A stretch of DNA of 64,000 nucleotides. Origin: Hyaloscypha bicolor E (Eukaryota; Ascomycota; Leotiomycetes; Helotiales; Hyaloscyphaceae). The notes under the pieces were generated by a model. It was not told where the DNA came from. It worked only from the letters and a program-made list of their open reading frames with translations, and ran no database searches. The stretch lies in the NCBI RefSeq assembly GCF_002865645.1, contig NW_020194677.1, forward strand, positions 62,001 to 126,000, given 5' to 3'. The first letter of the stretch is position 1. Each line of letters opens with the position of its first letter. Shown one piece after another: positions 33,178 through 44,465 of the stretch. A program made the position numbers and the translations under genes.

Positions 33178-33965
33178 GTCGGTCCGATCCAAAAGCAACA
33201 AAACAGTCGCCTTTTTGTATCCATAAAAACTTTTTAACCGCAACCCCAATTAATTAATACTAAGTAATGTAATTATAGAAAAGAACCGGGCGAATAAAAC
33301 CTATTAATCAGATTTTTAATGCGATTTGTGGTTAATTAGTAATCGAGGTTTAAAGTACATGGACGTTTTTTACTTTTTTGATTTTTGATTATATAAAACG
33401 CGAAAATATTTCATGAAAGTCACGTATACCTAAGTAAATAATAAATTAAACTCAGACTTATAAGACCTTATAAGGCCCCTTAAGCTTCTATAAGCTTAAT
33501 ATATATAGTAAGAGCTTAAATTTTAAAGAGTTATTAGTAAAGAAAGTATTTCTTTATCCGGTAAGACATTGCCAGGCGCTAGCAAGGGGAGTATAGCTAT
33601 ATGCAAGCCTCTTAAAGTATAATAAAGCAAGGTGAGGCTTGCGTGCAGCCACACCCCCTTGCTAGCGCCTGGCAATGTCTTATAGACCAAAGTATAAAAA
33701 GTTCATGATTTTAATTACATATAACCTCGTATACTATACGAGGTATAATTTTTTACTTATATAAAACGCGAAAATTTCTATACGAGCTCATATAAAAATG
33801 GTCACGTGCTTTGTAACTCTCGCAATATTAAAGGTATTAAAAATCGGAGATCAGGGAATTAATTACTATAAGATATATAATAATTCCGATTAATACGATT
33901 TATATTAGTTAGTATTTTGGTAGACTTTTCTTTATTTTATCGCTTTTGAATCGGATTAACTATCC
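33178..33965. repeat. AT-rich repeat, copy 2
   Basis: Collinear with copy 1 but retains more C/G (for example CGAG where copy 1 reads TAAG, and CACGTG where copy 1 reads TACATG). It is interrupted by the foldback at 33563-33681 and continues beyond the foldback at 33961-34122 toward 34.5 kb. A 9-bp hairpin (ACCTCGTAT/ATACGAGGT) lies at about 33724-33744. Confidence 0.7.
33563..33681. mobile_element. Foldback element, perfect 27-bp arms plus inner 9-bp stem
   Basis: Arms 33563-33589 and 33655-33681 are exact reverse complements, with an inner stem at 33603-33611 / 33634-33642. Flanks (CTTTATCCGGT on the left, a degenerate counterpart on the right) resemble the termini of the 33961-34122 element, so the true TIR is probably longer and partly mutated. 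Confidence 0.7.
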
Positions 33966-34122
33966 CTTCGTCCGGTGAGACATGGTCCGTACTAGCAGGG
34001 GAGCCTGGCTCAGGGCGAAAACGCGATAGATGACTAATAAGTTTCTAAGTAAAGGTACGCGTTTTCGCCCTGAGCCAGGTTCCCCTGCTAGTACGGACCA
34101 TATCTCACCGGACGAAGGGATA
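33961..34122. mobile_element. Foldback element, 65-bp arms, TA flanks
   Basis: Arms 33961-34025 and 34058-34122 match in inverted orientation over 65 nt with only two mismatches, both transitions. The loop is 32 nt. The ends read TATCCCTTCG...CGAAGGGATA, suggesting insertion at TA in copy 2 of the AT-rich repeat. A third related terminus (CTTACCGGACAAAGGGATA) sits at about 34535-34558. Confidence 0.75.
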
Positions 34123-34580
34123 GTATACAGGTACAGGCCCTAATATTTATTACACCACTATGAGTTCTGCTAACGAACTAGGGGACAGAAGCCCGTGCGT
34201 TCAGGGCATTTTCTCGCCAAATTCAAGTGTTGTTCAGGCACTTGAAACATCAAGTCACTATAATTGCTAGTATATATTTAAATTGTTATTCAATTTTAAA
34301 GCCTTGAATTCTGGAAATGAGTAAATATTTGGAGAATTATCACTTTTATATAGACCGAATATGCAATATCAGTATTTTATATTTTTATTTACTAGTAAAA
34401 TACCCTGAACATACAGACTTTTGTTCCCTAGTTTGTAAGCAAAAGTCGGCTATAATACATTACTACAGGGCATTTCAGTGCAACCCTTGCAAAGGCGGTA
34501 TAACAAACATTAGAGCCTGTACCTGCATACGGACGTTGTCTTACCGGACAAAGGGATACTATCTCATTTTTCTTTTTTTT

Positions 34581-35196
34581 AACTCCTATACTGGGTTACT
34601 CCAGGGGACCGAGCATAATTGCGCGATTCCACCGGAAGCGATTGCTCTAGTGCCAAAAATAGGTGCGGCACCAATCCTCAGGTATCAAATCACGCAAACT
34701 AGGCTTCTTTTAGAATAGCTAATATAAAATCGAATTGTAACCAGAAAGCAAAGCCATATACAACCACCCAAAAACAGACTTTTATATAATATATATAATA
34801 TTTAAAAGATTAGTATTGCTACCGAAATTAAGCTATTAAAGCTCTGCTAATCTCTGATGCCTTTCTTTGCCTTGAAAGCTCTTTACTTTCAAAGAAATTA
34901 TCCTTACTACTTTCGTTAGCTTATCGGGCCGGCAAAGTGGCCTATTAGGCTGCTATACCTCCCATAATATCGTTAAAATTAGTATTAAAATTTGGGGAAT
35001 TAATATGTAAATGATTACACTTTTAATAGACCTCAGATATTAAAAAATTATGAATTTTCATATTAATTGCAGCAAAATGGGACAATTTTTGGCGGTAGAT
35101 AGCAAGTGCGACGTCCAAATTCGCTTATCAATCGGTGAAGCCCTGTAGGCCCTAAACGATGCGCTCGGTCCCCTGGAGTAACCCAGTGTAGGAGTT
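34581..35196. mobile_element. 616-bp element with 34-bp terminal inverted repeats
   Basis: TIRs 34581-34614 and 35163-35196 (AACTCCTA.ACTGGGTTACT start) match with one mismatch. The centre is AT-rich and non-coding. No clear target duplication was found, so the superfamily is unknown. Confidence 0.65.
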
Positions 35197-35260
35197 TTGT
35201 AAGGTTTGAAGTTCAGACCCCTGCTAGCGCTATATGAATACTTATGGGCTGTACTCTCTC

Positions 35261-35379
35261 CGCCCCCCCCCAATTAAATGTAACAGTGGGTCCAAGTGCA
35301 GGGGTTTTTTGGTATGGCAACTGGACCGTGCCAGGCTGGTTTTGCGGGGACCCACTATTACATTTATTTAGGAGGGGGG
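35261..35379. repeat. Inverted-repeat element, about 24-30 bp arms
   Basis: CCCCCC-AATTAAATGTAA-type arm at 35261-35293 and its imperfect inverted copy at 35348-35379, meeting as AGTGGGTCC / GGACCCACT on the inner side. Possibly the remnant of a MITE. Confidence 0.5.
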
Positions 35380-35418
35380 AGGTACCTCCGTATGATTTTT
35401 GGAAAGTACTCCGTAGTG

Positions 35419-35465
35419 ATTTTGGGCGGTTGGGTGGTCTGGGCGGTTGGCCAGTGAACCCTTCT
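35419..35465. repeat. Single MITE terminus related to the 26.7-kb element
   Basis: Reads GGGCGGTTGG...CCCTTCTA, like the right end of the element at 26711-26941. No matching left end was found nearby. Confidence 0.45.
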
Positions 35466-35469
35466 ATGG

Positions 35470-36660
35470 CCTTATCTTGTTTTAAAAATTTCCTGCTCAT
35501 TCCAACGAAATTTGTTCAAAACTCCTATTAGCAGACAGGATTGGCCAATGATTTTGAAGCTGTTCCTCTGTTACTTACTCCTCTTCCTTAATTCATGGAT
35601 CAATGGCACCAAGGGGGATCCTGCTATCCATCAACCAATCACCGCCCTCACGATGTCCCTCCAACGACTGGAGCTCGAGCCAGAGCGAGTACAACCCCAA
35701 TCGAGCCTTATCTGCACCGCACACATGTGTCGATCCAATAACTCCGTTCCAGGAGATGAAAGTGGGTAGACTAGTCAAGCTCGCCGTCTGCGGGCCTTCA
35801 ATGGGTAGAAGAAAAGCTAATAATTGATCGGTAGCCCCCGTCGAAGCGGAGGACAGTCTACGTCTGGGAATGTGTGAGGAAGAGGATACCGCACGGCACA
35901 AGGACTAGCTAACGGTTTGAAGTGTCAATGTGGACTTGCGGCCATTCGTATACAGACAGATCCATGTCCAGAGTGCTCCACCCCGCGGTGTCCGCACTGT
36001 CTGACGAGCAAAGTTCAAGTGCGTTAGATCAACGAATCTCAAGCGCATATCAAGGAGAAGGGCGCGGGATTGCGGTGATTGGGAAATGGGTATCTGGTGA
36101 GTTTTGAATGTTTTAAAGAACTTGGAGCGGAACTGACGGCTAGAATGTAGAACACAGAGCTCTACTCGAGATCGGATCCTCCGAAATATACTTTCCTTCA
36201 CGGCTTCACTCGAATTCGGAAAACAGCTATGCATGCACCAGATATATTTGTAGCCAAGATGTGCGGTGGCTTAGATTGTACAGGGTTTGCAGAGAGGCAA
36301 ATTGGCTCGAGAGCATCTCGCAACAGACTATCAGATGTGCAGGGCTGCAGGGTCTGTGGTCTTTTTGGACCCATGCACGAAACTTACGTTCTCGCTCTGG
36401 TTCTGCTTATTGGTCTATGCCGAATCAGGAGCTATATTTAAAGTTCTACCTCAGACAAGACCACAAATTCCAAAGCCTCCACGATGACTTCGATATGCGG
36501 CGCGAGTAGCCGGGCTAGGTAATCCCTTTGTCAGAAGGCTCCCTCTTTCCAGAACCGTGAATAAAGAGCTGTGGGCTCTTATAGCTATATTCAATTATAC
36601 CCCACGCGTTAACCGGTGTAATATCCCCGCGGTGAAATACAGCTCTTATTTCCTTTTAAA
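35470..36660. other. GC-normal island, no recognisable gene
   Basis: Ordinary composition between the repeat cluster and the AT-rich block. Several open frames of 60-110 codons occur on both strands (for example minus 35593-35901 and 35905-36234), but none has a family I recognise and no splice model joins them. It may be a remnant of a former gene island. Confidence 0.4.
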
Positions 36661-38901
36661 TAATATATATAAAGACGGGATACTGCCCCCTTATTAAGTG
36701 TTACTGTGAGAATCACTGATTTGGGGCTAGCGCGATCGCTCTGCTTAGTCAGGATCTGTGCACTTATATTCTGGAGCTTCACACTTCACTTAAGCTCTTT
36801 TCTAGCTAGTTCTCAATTAACTCTTTTACTATTAATACAACTCCCTACTCTGCAATCTTTACGTGCATTAGTTATAAGCCCGGCCTTGTACTAATAAGCT
36901 TCTAATTAGTATACCGCAAAGAGCATTCAAGAGCTCATTTAAGTAATTTCTTTAAAAATCACACTTTAGTTCGCATTTCTATTATTAATTAATTAATAAA
37001 TACTCTTTTTATTAGTTCTATTCTTTCTATAGTTCAATTGCAATTATATTAGAAGCTATAATAAAGATTATTATTTTAAAGAACTATAGTTTCTAAGTAA
37101 ACTAGTTTAATATTCTTTATAAAATAGCTAGTAATAAAGGTATTTAATAATAGAATAATTAAAATAAATATAATATCTTCTTTTAAGTCTTTTTCTATAA
37201 TTAATAAATATATATTATAGGAAATAAAGATTTATTATATAAGATACTAGATTAAGGTAAAGAATGAAAATAAAGACTATTAATTTATAAATAAAAAGAA
37301 ATTAAATCTCGAATTTTTATAGCTTATAATATTCGGAAATATTAAAGATTATTATTTAATATTCTTCTAAAATTATAAGATTAAGAAACTAGATTAAATA
37401 AATAAGCTAGTATAATATTATATAATTAAATAATAGCTTTATTAAATTATTAATATTAAGATTCTTATAAACTTTATTTTAAGATTTAAAGAAAATAAAT
37501 AAATTCTTATTTATAAGATTTTTAAGGCTTTATTAATAAAATACAATTTTATAAATATAGATTAAATTATTATTATTAAAAAGTATATAACTCGGTTTTA
37601 TTATAAGAAAGCAAAGAAAAAATTAGTTTAAAATACTAGTTTATTAATTAAAAAAAGATATTTAATTATATTAAAGCTTTTAAAATTACTAAAATTAAAA
37701 ATATTTTAATAATAATTAAATTCTTAATTTCTTTTAATAAAAGTTTATATTAATTTAAATAAAATAAAGCTTCTAATTATTATATTTAAATAATATAACT
37801 AATAATTTTAATTAAATAATTTTAAAGAATTAGATTATTAAATATTTAAAAGAAAATTAAACTAATAAAGAATTAAATAATAAATCTAATTCAAATAAAT
37901 AAAAGTAATATATATATAAATTATAAAATACAAAGTTATATTAAATAGTAAAAGAATTAATTAAATTAGTTAAAAAAGAGCTTAAATAAAATATAAAGCT
38001 TTAAAAAAATAAATATATAAATTCTAATTAAATAAAGTAATTATACTAGCCCTAAAATAGTAATTTTTATTATAATATGATTTCTAAAAAAAAAAAATAT
38101 TATTATATTTTACTTGTTTTATTTAATTAAAAGACTTTAAAATAATAAAAATTATTTAATATATAAATTTTATAAAGCTGTATTAATATTTCGAACTAAA
38201 TAGACTTAGTATATATTATTTTCCTAGATTACTAAATTTTAAAAAAGCCCTATATAAAGCTTATCTTTTTACTAATACTAGAGCCTCTAATTAAATTACT
38301 TTTCTTTAATATTTTTCTAAAACTCTTTTTTTAAGCTTTTAATTATTATAAATATATCTTATACTAGTTTTATCTCTTTTTATACTATTATTAAATTAAT
38401 TCCGGTTTATAAATTCAAGATATTTTTAACCTAAAATATATTTTTATTTTATTTCTTACTAACTTTAAATAATATTAAATAGCTTATAAATTTATTATAA
38501 ATATAATAGCTAATATTATATAATTAATTTTAGCTAAGATTTCAAGCTATAATTCAAATTAAGCTTACTTTTAAAACTCGGTATTTTAATAATCTTAGCT
38601 ATATTTATTTATTTATTATTATATTTTATTTCTTTTCTTTCTTAGTTTTAAATTCTTAAAATATTAGAATTATTATTTTTTATTTTATTATTTTATTACT
38701 ATTATTATAATAAATATAACTTTTAATTATTAATATAAAGCTTATATTTAATAGAATATTAAAATTAAAATTTCTATTAAATCTTTTAATACTTCTAATA
38801 CTCTTTTACTAAAAACTAAAAAGGCTATAAAAAATCCTATATTTTTTTATTTTATTTATATTAATTTTAAAAGAATTTCTTATATAAATTATTATAAGTA
38901 T

Positions 38902-39333
38902 TAGTTTACTAGTAATATATAGTATTATTATATAATTATAGAATACTATTTATATAAGATTAGTAAAGTTATTATTTAGAAGTAAGAATTATAGTATTAT
39001 AATATTATTATATAGTACTAGTTATATAGTACTACTGCACGTGGCTTAATATATAGCCAGTGCTTTTAGCCCGGTATATAGCCTTTAGCTCAATTCAAGC
39101 TCTTTACTACTACTATAATATTACCTTATTATAACAAATATTAATATATAATTCCTAAATCTATTAAGCTTAATAGAAACTAGCTACTAGTCGAGTTATC
39201 TATAGAATATAAGGTTATATAACTATATCCTATATTTTATATTTTATTATTTATATTCTATTATCTATATTCTATATCTCGAGTTTCGTAATTATATATA
39301 TAACTTCTAAAGAAATAACTATACTAATACTAG
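38902..39333. repeat. LTR-like direct repeat, left copy of the outer element
   Basis: Aligns in the same orientation with 58694-58990, sharing for example the core AACTAGCTACTAGT and ATATATATAACTTCTAAAGAAATA. The left copy carries about 130 bp extra (about 39003-39130), including a GC-normal patch (GCACGTGG...). Position and orientation fit LTRs of the minus-strand copia-type element. Confidence 0.6.
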
Positions 39334-42300
39334 AATCTTTCTAAAAATACAAAAAATAATATTTTCTTCTCATTATATATAAATTCCTTAATTCGGCCTA
39401 GTACTAGATTTCTTAAATGCTTTATATATCTATATCGCTTTTTGAGGTATTAGTTATATACTAAAGGCTATAGCCTTTTATATATAATTTCCTCTTCTAT
39501 AATATTCTTCTATTTCATATATTTATTTATTTCTATTTTATATATCTATTTCCTGCTCTATTTATATTTAATCTATTTCTTTATATTCAATTATATTATA
39601 TTTGTATTAATTAGATACTTAAGGGCATTTAATAACTTTAATTTCGTTATAAAATTAGTAGAATTCGATTTTCTTTTAATCTATTTAATTTCTATAATCT
39701 CTTATTATTTATATATTTAGTAGAGATATATTATATTAATTATTAGGTATTTCTCTTAAATAGTACCTAATTTAATAAGGCATTTATATAACGATTTCGA
39801 ATCTATATAAATAACTAGTAAAAGTTCCATTTCTAGTATTTTATTAATTATTAATTTAATAGAAGTACCTATATTAAAACTATAAGCTATACTATAAAGT
39901 TCCAAAGCTGGAATACTTCTAGTAACTCTCTTATATTTAATAGAGGACTAGTAGATAATATTAATATATCTAGTTCCGTTTATTAGAACTAGAATATATC
40001 CGATTTAGGAAAAGAGATTTCTATTATTTGCAAATAAAGTATTTATAAAAATAATTAAATATAAGAACTTCTTTACTAGCTTTATAAATCTCAGTTCTCT
40101 AGTAATATTCTCAATTTGCTATTAAATACACTTATTAAATACCTTAATATTAGTTTTTAAAGATTTAATAGCTTAAGCGGTAATTAATAGATTATATAAA
40201 GCTTTTAGTTAATAGATTAATATAATATATATTTTCTTAGTATATTAGGTAATATATTAATCCTTAATAAAGAGATCTTAATATATAGTACCTCTATTAC
40301 TTATAATAATAGTATTCTTAATTAATATAGTTCGGAGGTTTTTATATTAATATTTCTATATAAGGGTAATTCTAGTAGTTTCTATATAAATAATATTTCT
40401 ATTAAACTTGAGATTATAGTTAAAAGTAAAGTATTTATACTTTTTAGTTAAGAACTTAGCCTTATAAAGCTTTAATTACTTTGTCTTTATAAAATTATTA
40501 TTTCTAATAAATAAGATATTATTAGTTTAAAAGCTAATAATTCCGAATAGTTACTTACTATAAAAAAGGCAAGGGTTATAAATTAATTATTCTATAAAAA
40601 GCTTATTAATATAGTAGAAATAGTAAGTCTTAAACTAATAGTTTCTAGCTTCCGGTATATTATATAGTAATTTTATAACTTTTAGAACCGAATTATTATT
40701 CAGATTCAGCTATCTAGTAAGCTTATAGAATAGATTAAGATAGAAATTGCAATTAAGTAAGGTTATTAATTAGATATAAGCTTGTAATATATTCTATAAG
40801 TATAGTTCTATAGTTCCCGTAATTATAATAGTAATATAAAGAATAATTCTCTGGTTAATTTATTAGATAATTAGTAATTATATTAATATTATATATTTCT
40901 TATTATTATTATAAGCTGAAATAACTAGTCTCAATTTCTTAAGTTCTCTTTCTGTATTTTTATCCTTAATCTCGTTAATAAACCTGAAGTTAAAGATATA
41001 TATCTCCTTTAATATTTAAGATCTGAAAATAACCTTAAATATACCCTTTTCTAAAAGACTAGTAGTATGGTGGGGTTTTTCGTCTCTTGTCCCGTGACTA
41101 CCGTCACGTGTCCTGCTTCCCAGGCATACTGGCGCTAGTTTAAGGGGTTGCATAAGACCTCCGTTCATATATACGATTAGCCTTCCCAATACATTAACCT
41201 TCGGAGCCCCTTATTCTTGACCATTCGTATTATTTCGTTACTGGTACTGAGAGTCTTAATATTATTACTTCTACTTATTTAGCTTCCTATCCTCTTTACC
41301 TCCACCTATACATCCAATGCCTATATATGGTCCGATATTCATATAACAATCAAATCCCCATTACAGTAGCTTTAACTTAATAAAAGTTCTTATATAGGTT
41401 ATTATTCTATAGAAATACCGTAATATTAGAGTTTTATAAGGGTATCCTCTATTATACTTTAGTAAAATAGCGAGAATAATAAAAGGAATTATATCTGTAT
41501 TACCTTTAGCTTTATTATAGAGTTCGGAAACAGATTTAAATTCGGGGCTATTAGTACTAACTTTAATATTCTTTTTATAATAGGGCTTTATAGAAGTTAA
41601 ATAAAAGATAGTATTACTATATAATAAAGCTAGTATATAAAACTTCCTATCTATTACTATAAGCTTATATAGCCTATTTCAATTATTAGATTAATTGGTA
41701 TTTCCTTTTTACTATATAAAAATATCCGAATTCAGGAAAAGTTTATAAATATTAGTAATATTAGAACTATTTCGGGTATTTAAAGCATTTATAATTTGAT
41801 ATCTAGTTTAAAGCTTTTAAATTTCTGCTATTACTTTCTTAAATACTACTAATTACTATAATATAGTTAGTAATAGGGTATTATATTTAGTTATTCGAGA
41901 TAAAGTACTATAAACTAAAAGAATTAAAATAATACTATTAGATTCTATAAAGTTATTAATAGCTTTAAAAGCTATTTGAAATATAGTATTTTTATTAATT
42001 CTATTAATTTCGGCTATAATAATAAAATAAATATATTAAATCGGGCTATAATAGTATTTTATAATTCCGATAGAGTTATAAGCTTCTATAGAAATAATTT
42101 TAACCTTAGTATCTATAATATTTATAAATTAAATAAACTTCTTACTAATAAACTACTTTCTAATATCTATTATAATTTAATTAAAAAGGCCTAAATAAGT
42201 ATTAATCTAATACTACTTTAGAGTATTCTAAATATATAAAGTACTAATATTTTATAGCTATTAGTCGGCTTAATATCGGGTACCTTTATTAATAATATAA

Positions 42301-44140
42301 AATATAAGCTTACTGGAAATATAGAAAATATTAATAATAATAAAATAATTAAAGCTAATATTATCTTTTAGATTAAACTTGAATTATTCCGGTAATTATT
42401 TGAATTTCTAGTATTACTTATAGTATTTTATAAGATATTTAAGGGCTTCTATATTAATATTATAGCCTATTTATTCTAATATATTTCGGAGTTTATTAAC
42501 TAATAAATAATTAAAGTAATAATATAAATATTATAATTCGATATTTATAAGGAAATAGAAATTATAAATAAAGAATTCAGAAATAAAGCTTTATAATATA
42601 ATATCTAGTAAAAGTAATAAAATAGTTAATAAGATTATTAAAATAGATTTCTAACTTATCTATATTAGCTAAGCTAAATAAAAATAGAGTTTTTATAAAT
42701 ATAATATAGAATTATATTTACCTAATTAGTATTTTTATTATTATAGATCTAATAGAAAATATAGATCCGATACTAAACTAGATATTAACTTAATCTTTAG
42801 TAGTTTCATTAAGTTCAATAGTATTATTAGTTTATTATAAAGCTTGGAATTAATCGGAACTAGTAGTTAAGAATCTAGAAGCTCTAGTATTAATTATAAT
42901 TCCGTAAAAATAACGGGTATTATATCTAAAAATACTATTTATTATAAAGGTTTAGGTATTCTTTATAGCTAGCTTTATAGATAATTTATTAGATTTTAAA
43001 ATATAATTCTTATTTATTAATTAGTATATAAGAAAAATGGAACTAAGATTATTTATAAAAGTATTAGCTATAATTATTAGTATAATAGAAGTAGCTAGAA
43101 GGCTTTTAATTAAAGTAAAATAGAAATCTAAATACTATTTCTTTATTTTACTTATTAATATTAGAAGAGCTTTAAAAGTACTATCTAAATAATTCTCTCT
43201 ATTATTATTTTTACTATTTTTGTAATATTTTTTTTCTTTAACTTTAGCTACTACTAAATTCCTTATTAAATTAATAGAAGTTCGGAGCCTTAAATTAATA
43301 GAGGTTTTGAGTTCTAAATCGAGCCTTTTTAGTCTTTTATTTCTCTAGTATATATTTCCAGAAATAGTATTTAAATCTTCTATATATAAAATATAACTTA
43401 TTTGGATAATTATTATAATTATAGAGTTTATAGTTATTTAAATAGCTATTTCAGAAGCTGTAGTTATAACTAGAATTATATTAATAATTTCCGAATAAAT
43501 AGTTATTTGGCTATTCTTTTAAATAATATTATTAATTAGTAAAAAGAATTTTAGTATTAATCTATTATTTCTTTTTATAGATAGTAATAAATAATTAGAG
43601 CTTATTAATAAATTAGCCGAGATTAGAAAAAGAATTCGAAACTATATATTAGTATACTAATATATCTTAATAAAAAGTAATAATTTCATTATATAGGAAT
43701 TCGGTATTTTATAAAGCAGATACTATAATAGGAATATAAAACAAATAGTAATATATAAAGTAGAATGGGCTTCTATAGCATGAAATTATAGTATATAAAT
43801 AAGACGTGGAATTAAGAAATAAAGGTTTATTTATTAGTTTCTAAGAACAAGAAAAAAAGAGAGATAATATAAGTAGACTATAGACTATATAGATATCCGG
43901 AGGTTATATAATAGAACTATATAACTAATAGAAGTAAAATTTCTATTATAATACTAGTTTATATTATAATTTATATAGGTTATTAATTAGTAATTAGAAA
44001 AGCTTAAATATTATTTTTTCGGGATATTAAGCTATTATAGTTACTATTATAGTAGTATTTCACTTATCTAAGTTTTAATATTAGAAATTAGAGCTTTTAA
44101 AAAAAAACTACAAATATTTATATAAACCTCTTTATATATT
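39334..44140 (-). mobile_element. RIP-degraded copia-type pol (minus strand), left part
   Basis: Reading the minus strand through stops gives a copia-like protease and downstream segment. N-T-R-A-S lies near 42871-42895, at the place where D-T-G-A-S is expected (both changes are G-to-A type), followed by LNETTKD and LANIDKLEIYFNNL near 42.65 kb. The remainder toward 39.3 kb is unreadable in detail. It is interrupted by a GC-normal insert at 41066-41365. The gag part would lie at 57.0-58.7 kb, beyond the inserted gypsy element. Confidence 0.5.
41066..41365. mobile_element. Putative solo LTR, 300 bp, GC-normal
   Basis: Abrupt island of normal composition in the AT-rich copia fossil. The ends are TATGGTGGGG and CCCCATTACA (imperfect inverted termini), with GTAG on both sides (41062-41065 and 41366-41369; up to AGTAG if one base is shared). 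It is too short and probably too low in copy number to have been mutated. Confidence 0.6.
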
Positions 44141-44465
44141 ATAGTATAATAGGCTATACTTATTAAAAATTATATTATTTTAGCGGTTTTAAGGTTTAGA
44201 TTATATAGTAAAGGCTATAACCTTTTATATATAACTTGCAGAAATTATATAAGAAAGCTGGTTTTTCTATAGTTCTAGAAAATAATTCTTTATAAGTATT
44301 TAATTAATTAAGCTTTTATATACTATATATTATTTATACTTTACTATTTATACTTTTAATTTATTATTTTACTATTAAGTTACGTTTTATACTCTAGTAT
44401 ACTTTATATGGGTTTTTATTTTATTATAGTTTCCCTCTTATATATTTTATAATAAGTAATATAAG
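44130..44465 (+). repeat. Left LTR of the gypsy-type element
   Basis: Direct repeat of 56672-56985. The shared text includes GGCTATACTTATTAAAAAT and ATTAATTAAGCTTTTATATA, with scattered transitions between copies. It precedes the gag-pol fossil. Confidence 0.7.

Noticed and set aside
34317..34718. 133-codon plus-strand open frame
   Set aside because: It spans the ends of several inverted-repeat elements and AT-rich repeat sequence, so it is chance openness.
35512..36509. Several 60-110-codon frames in a GC-normal island
   Set aside because: Frames on both strands overlap and none shows a family signature.
41976..42194. 72-codon plus-strand frame in the AT-rich block
   Set aside because: It is antisense to the copia-type fossil and has only low-complexity Asn/Ile/Tyr content.
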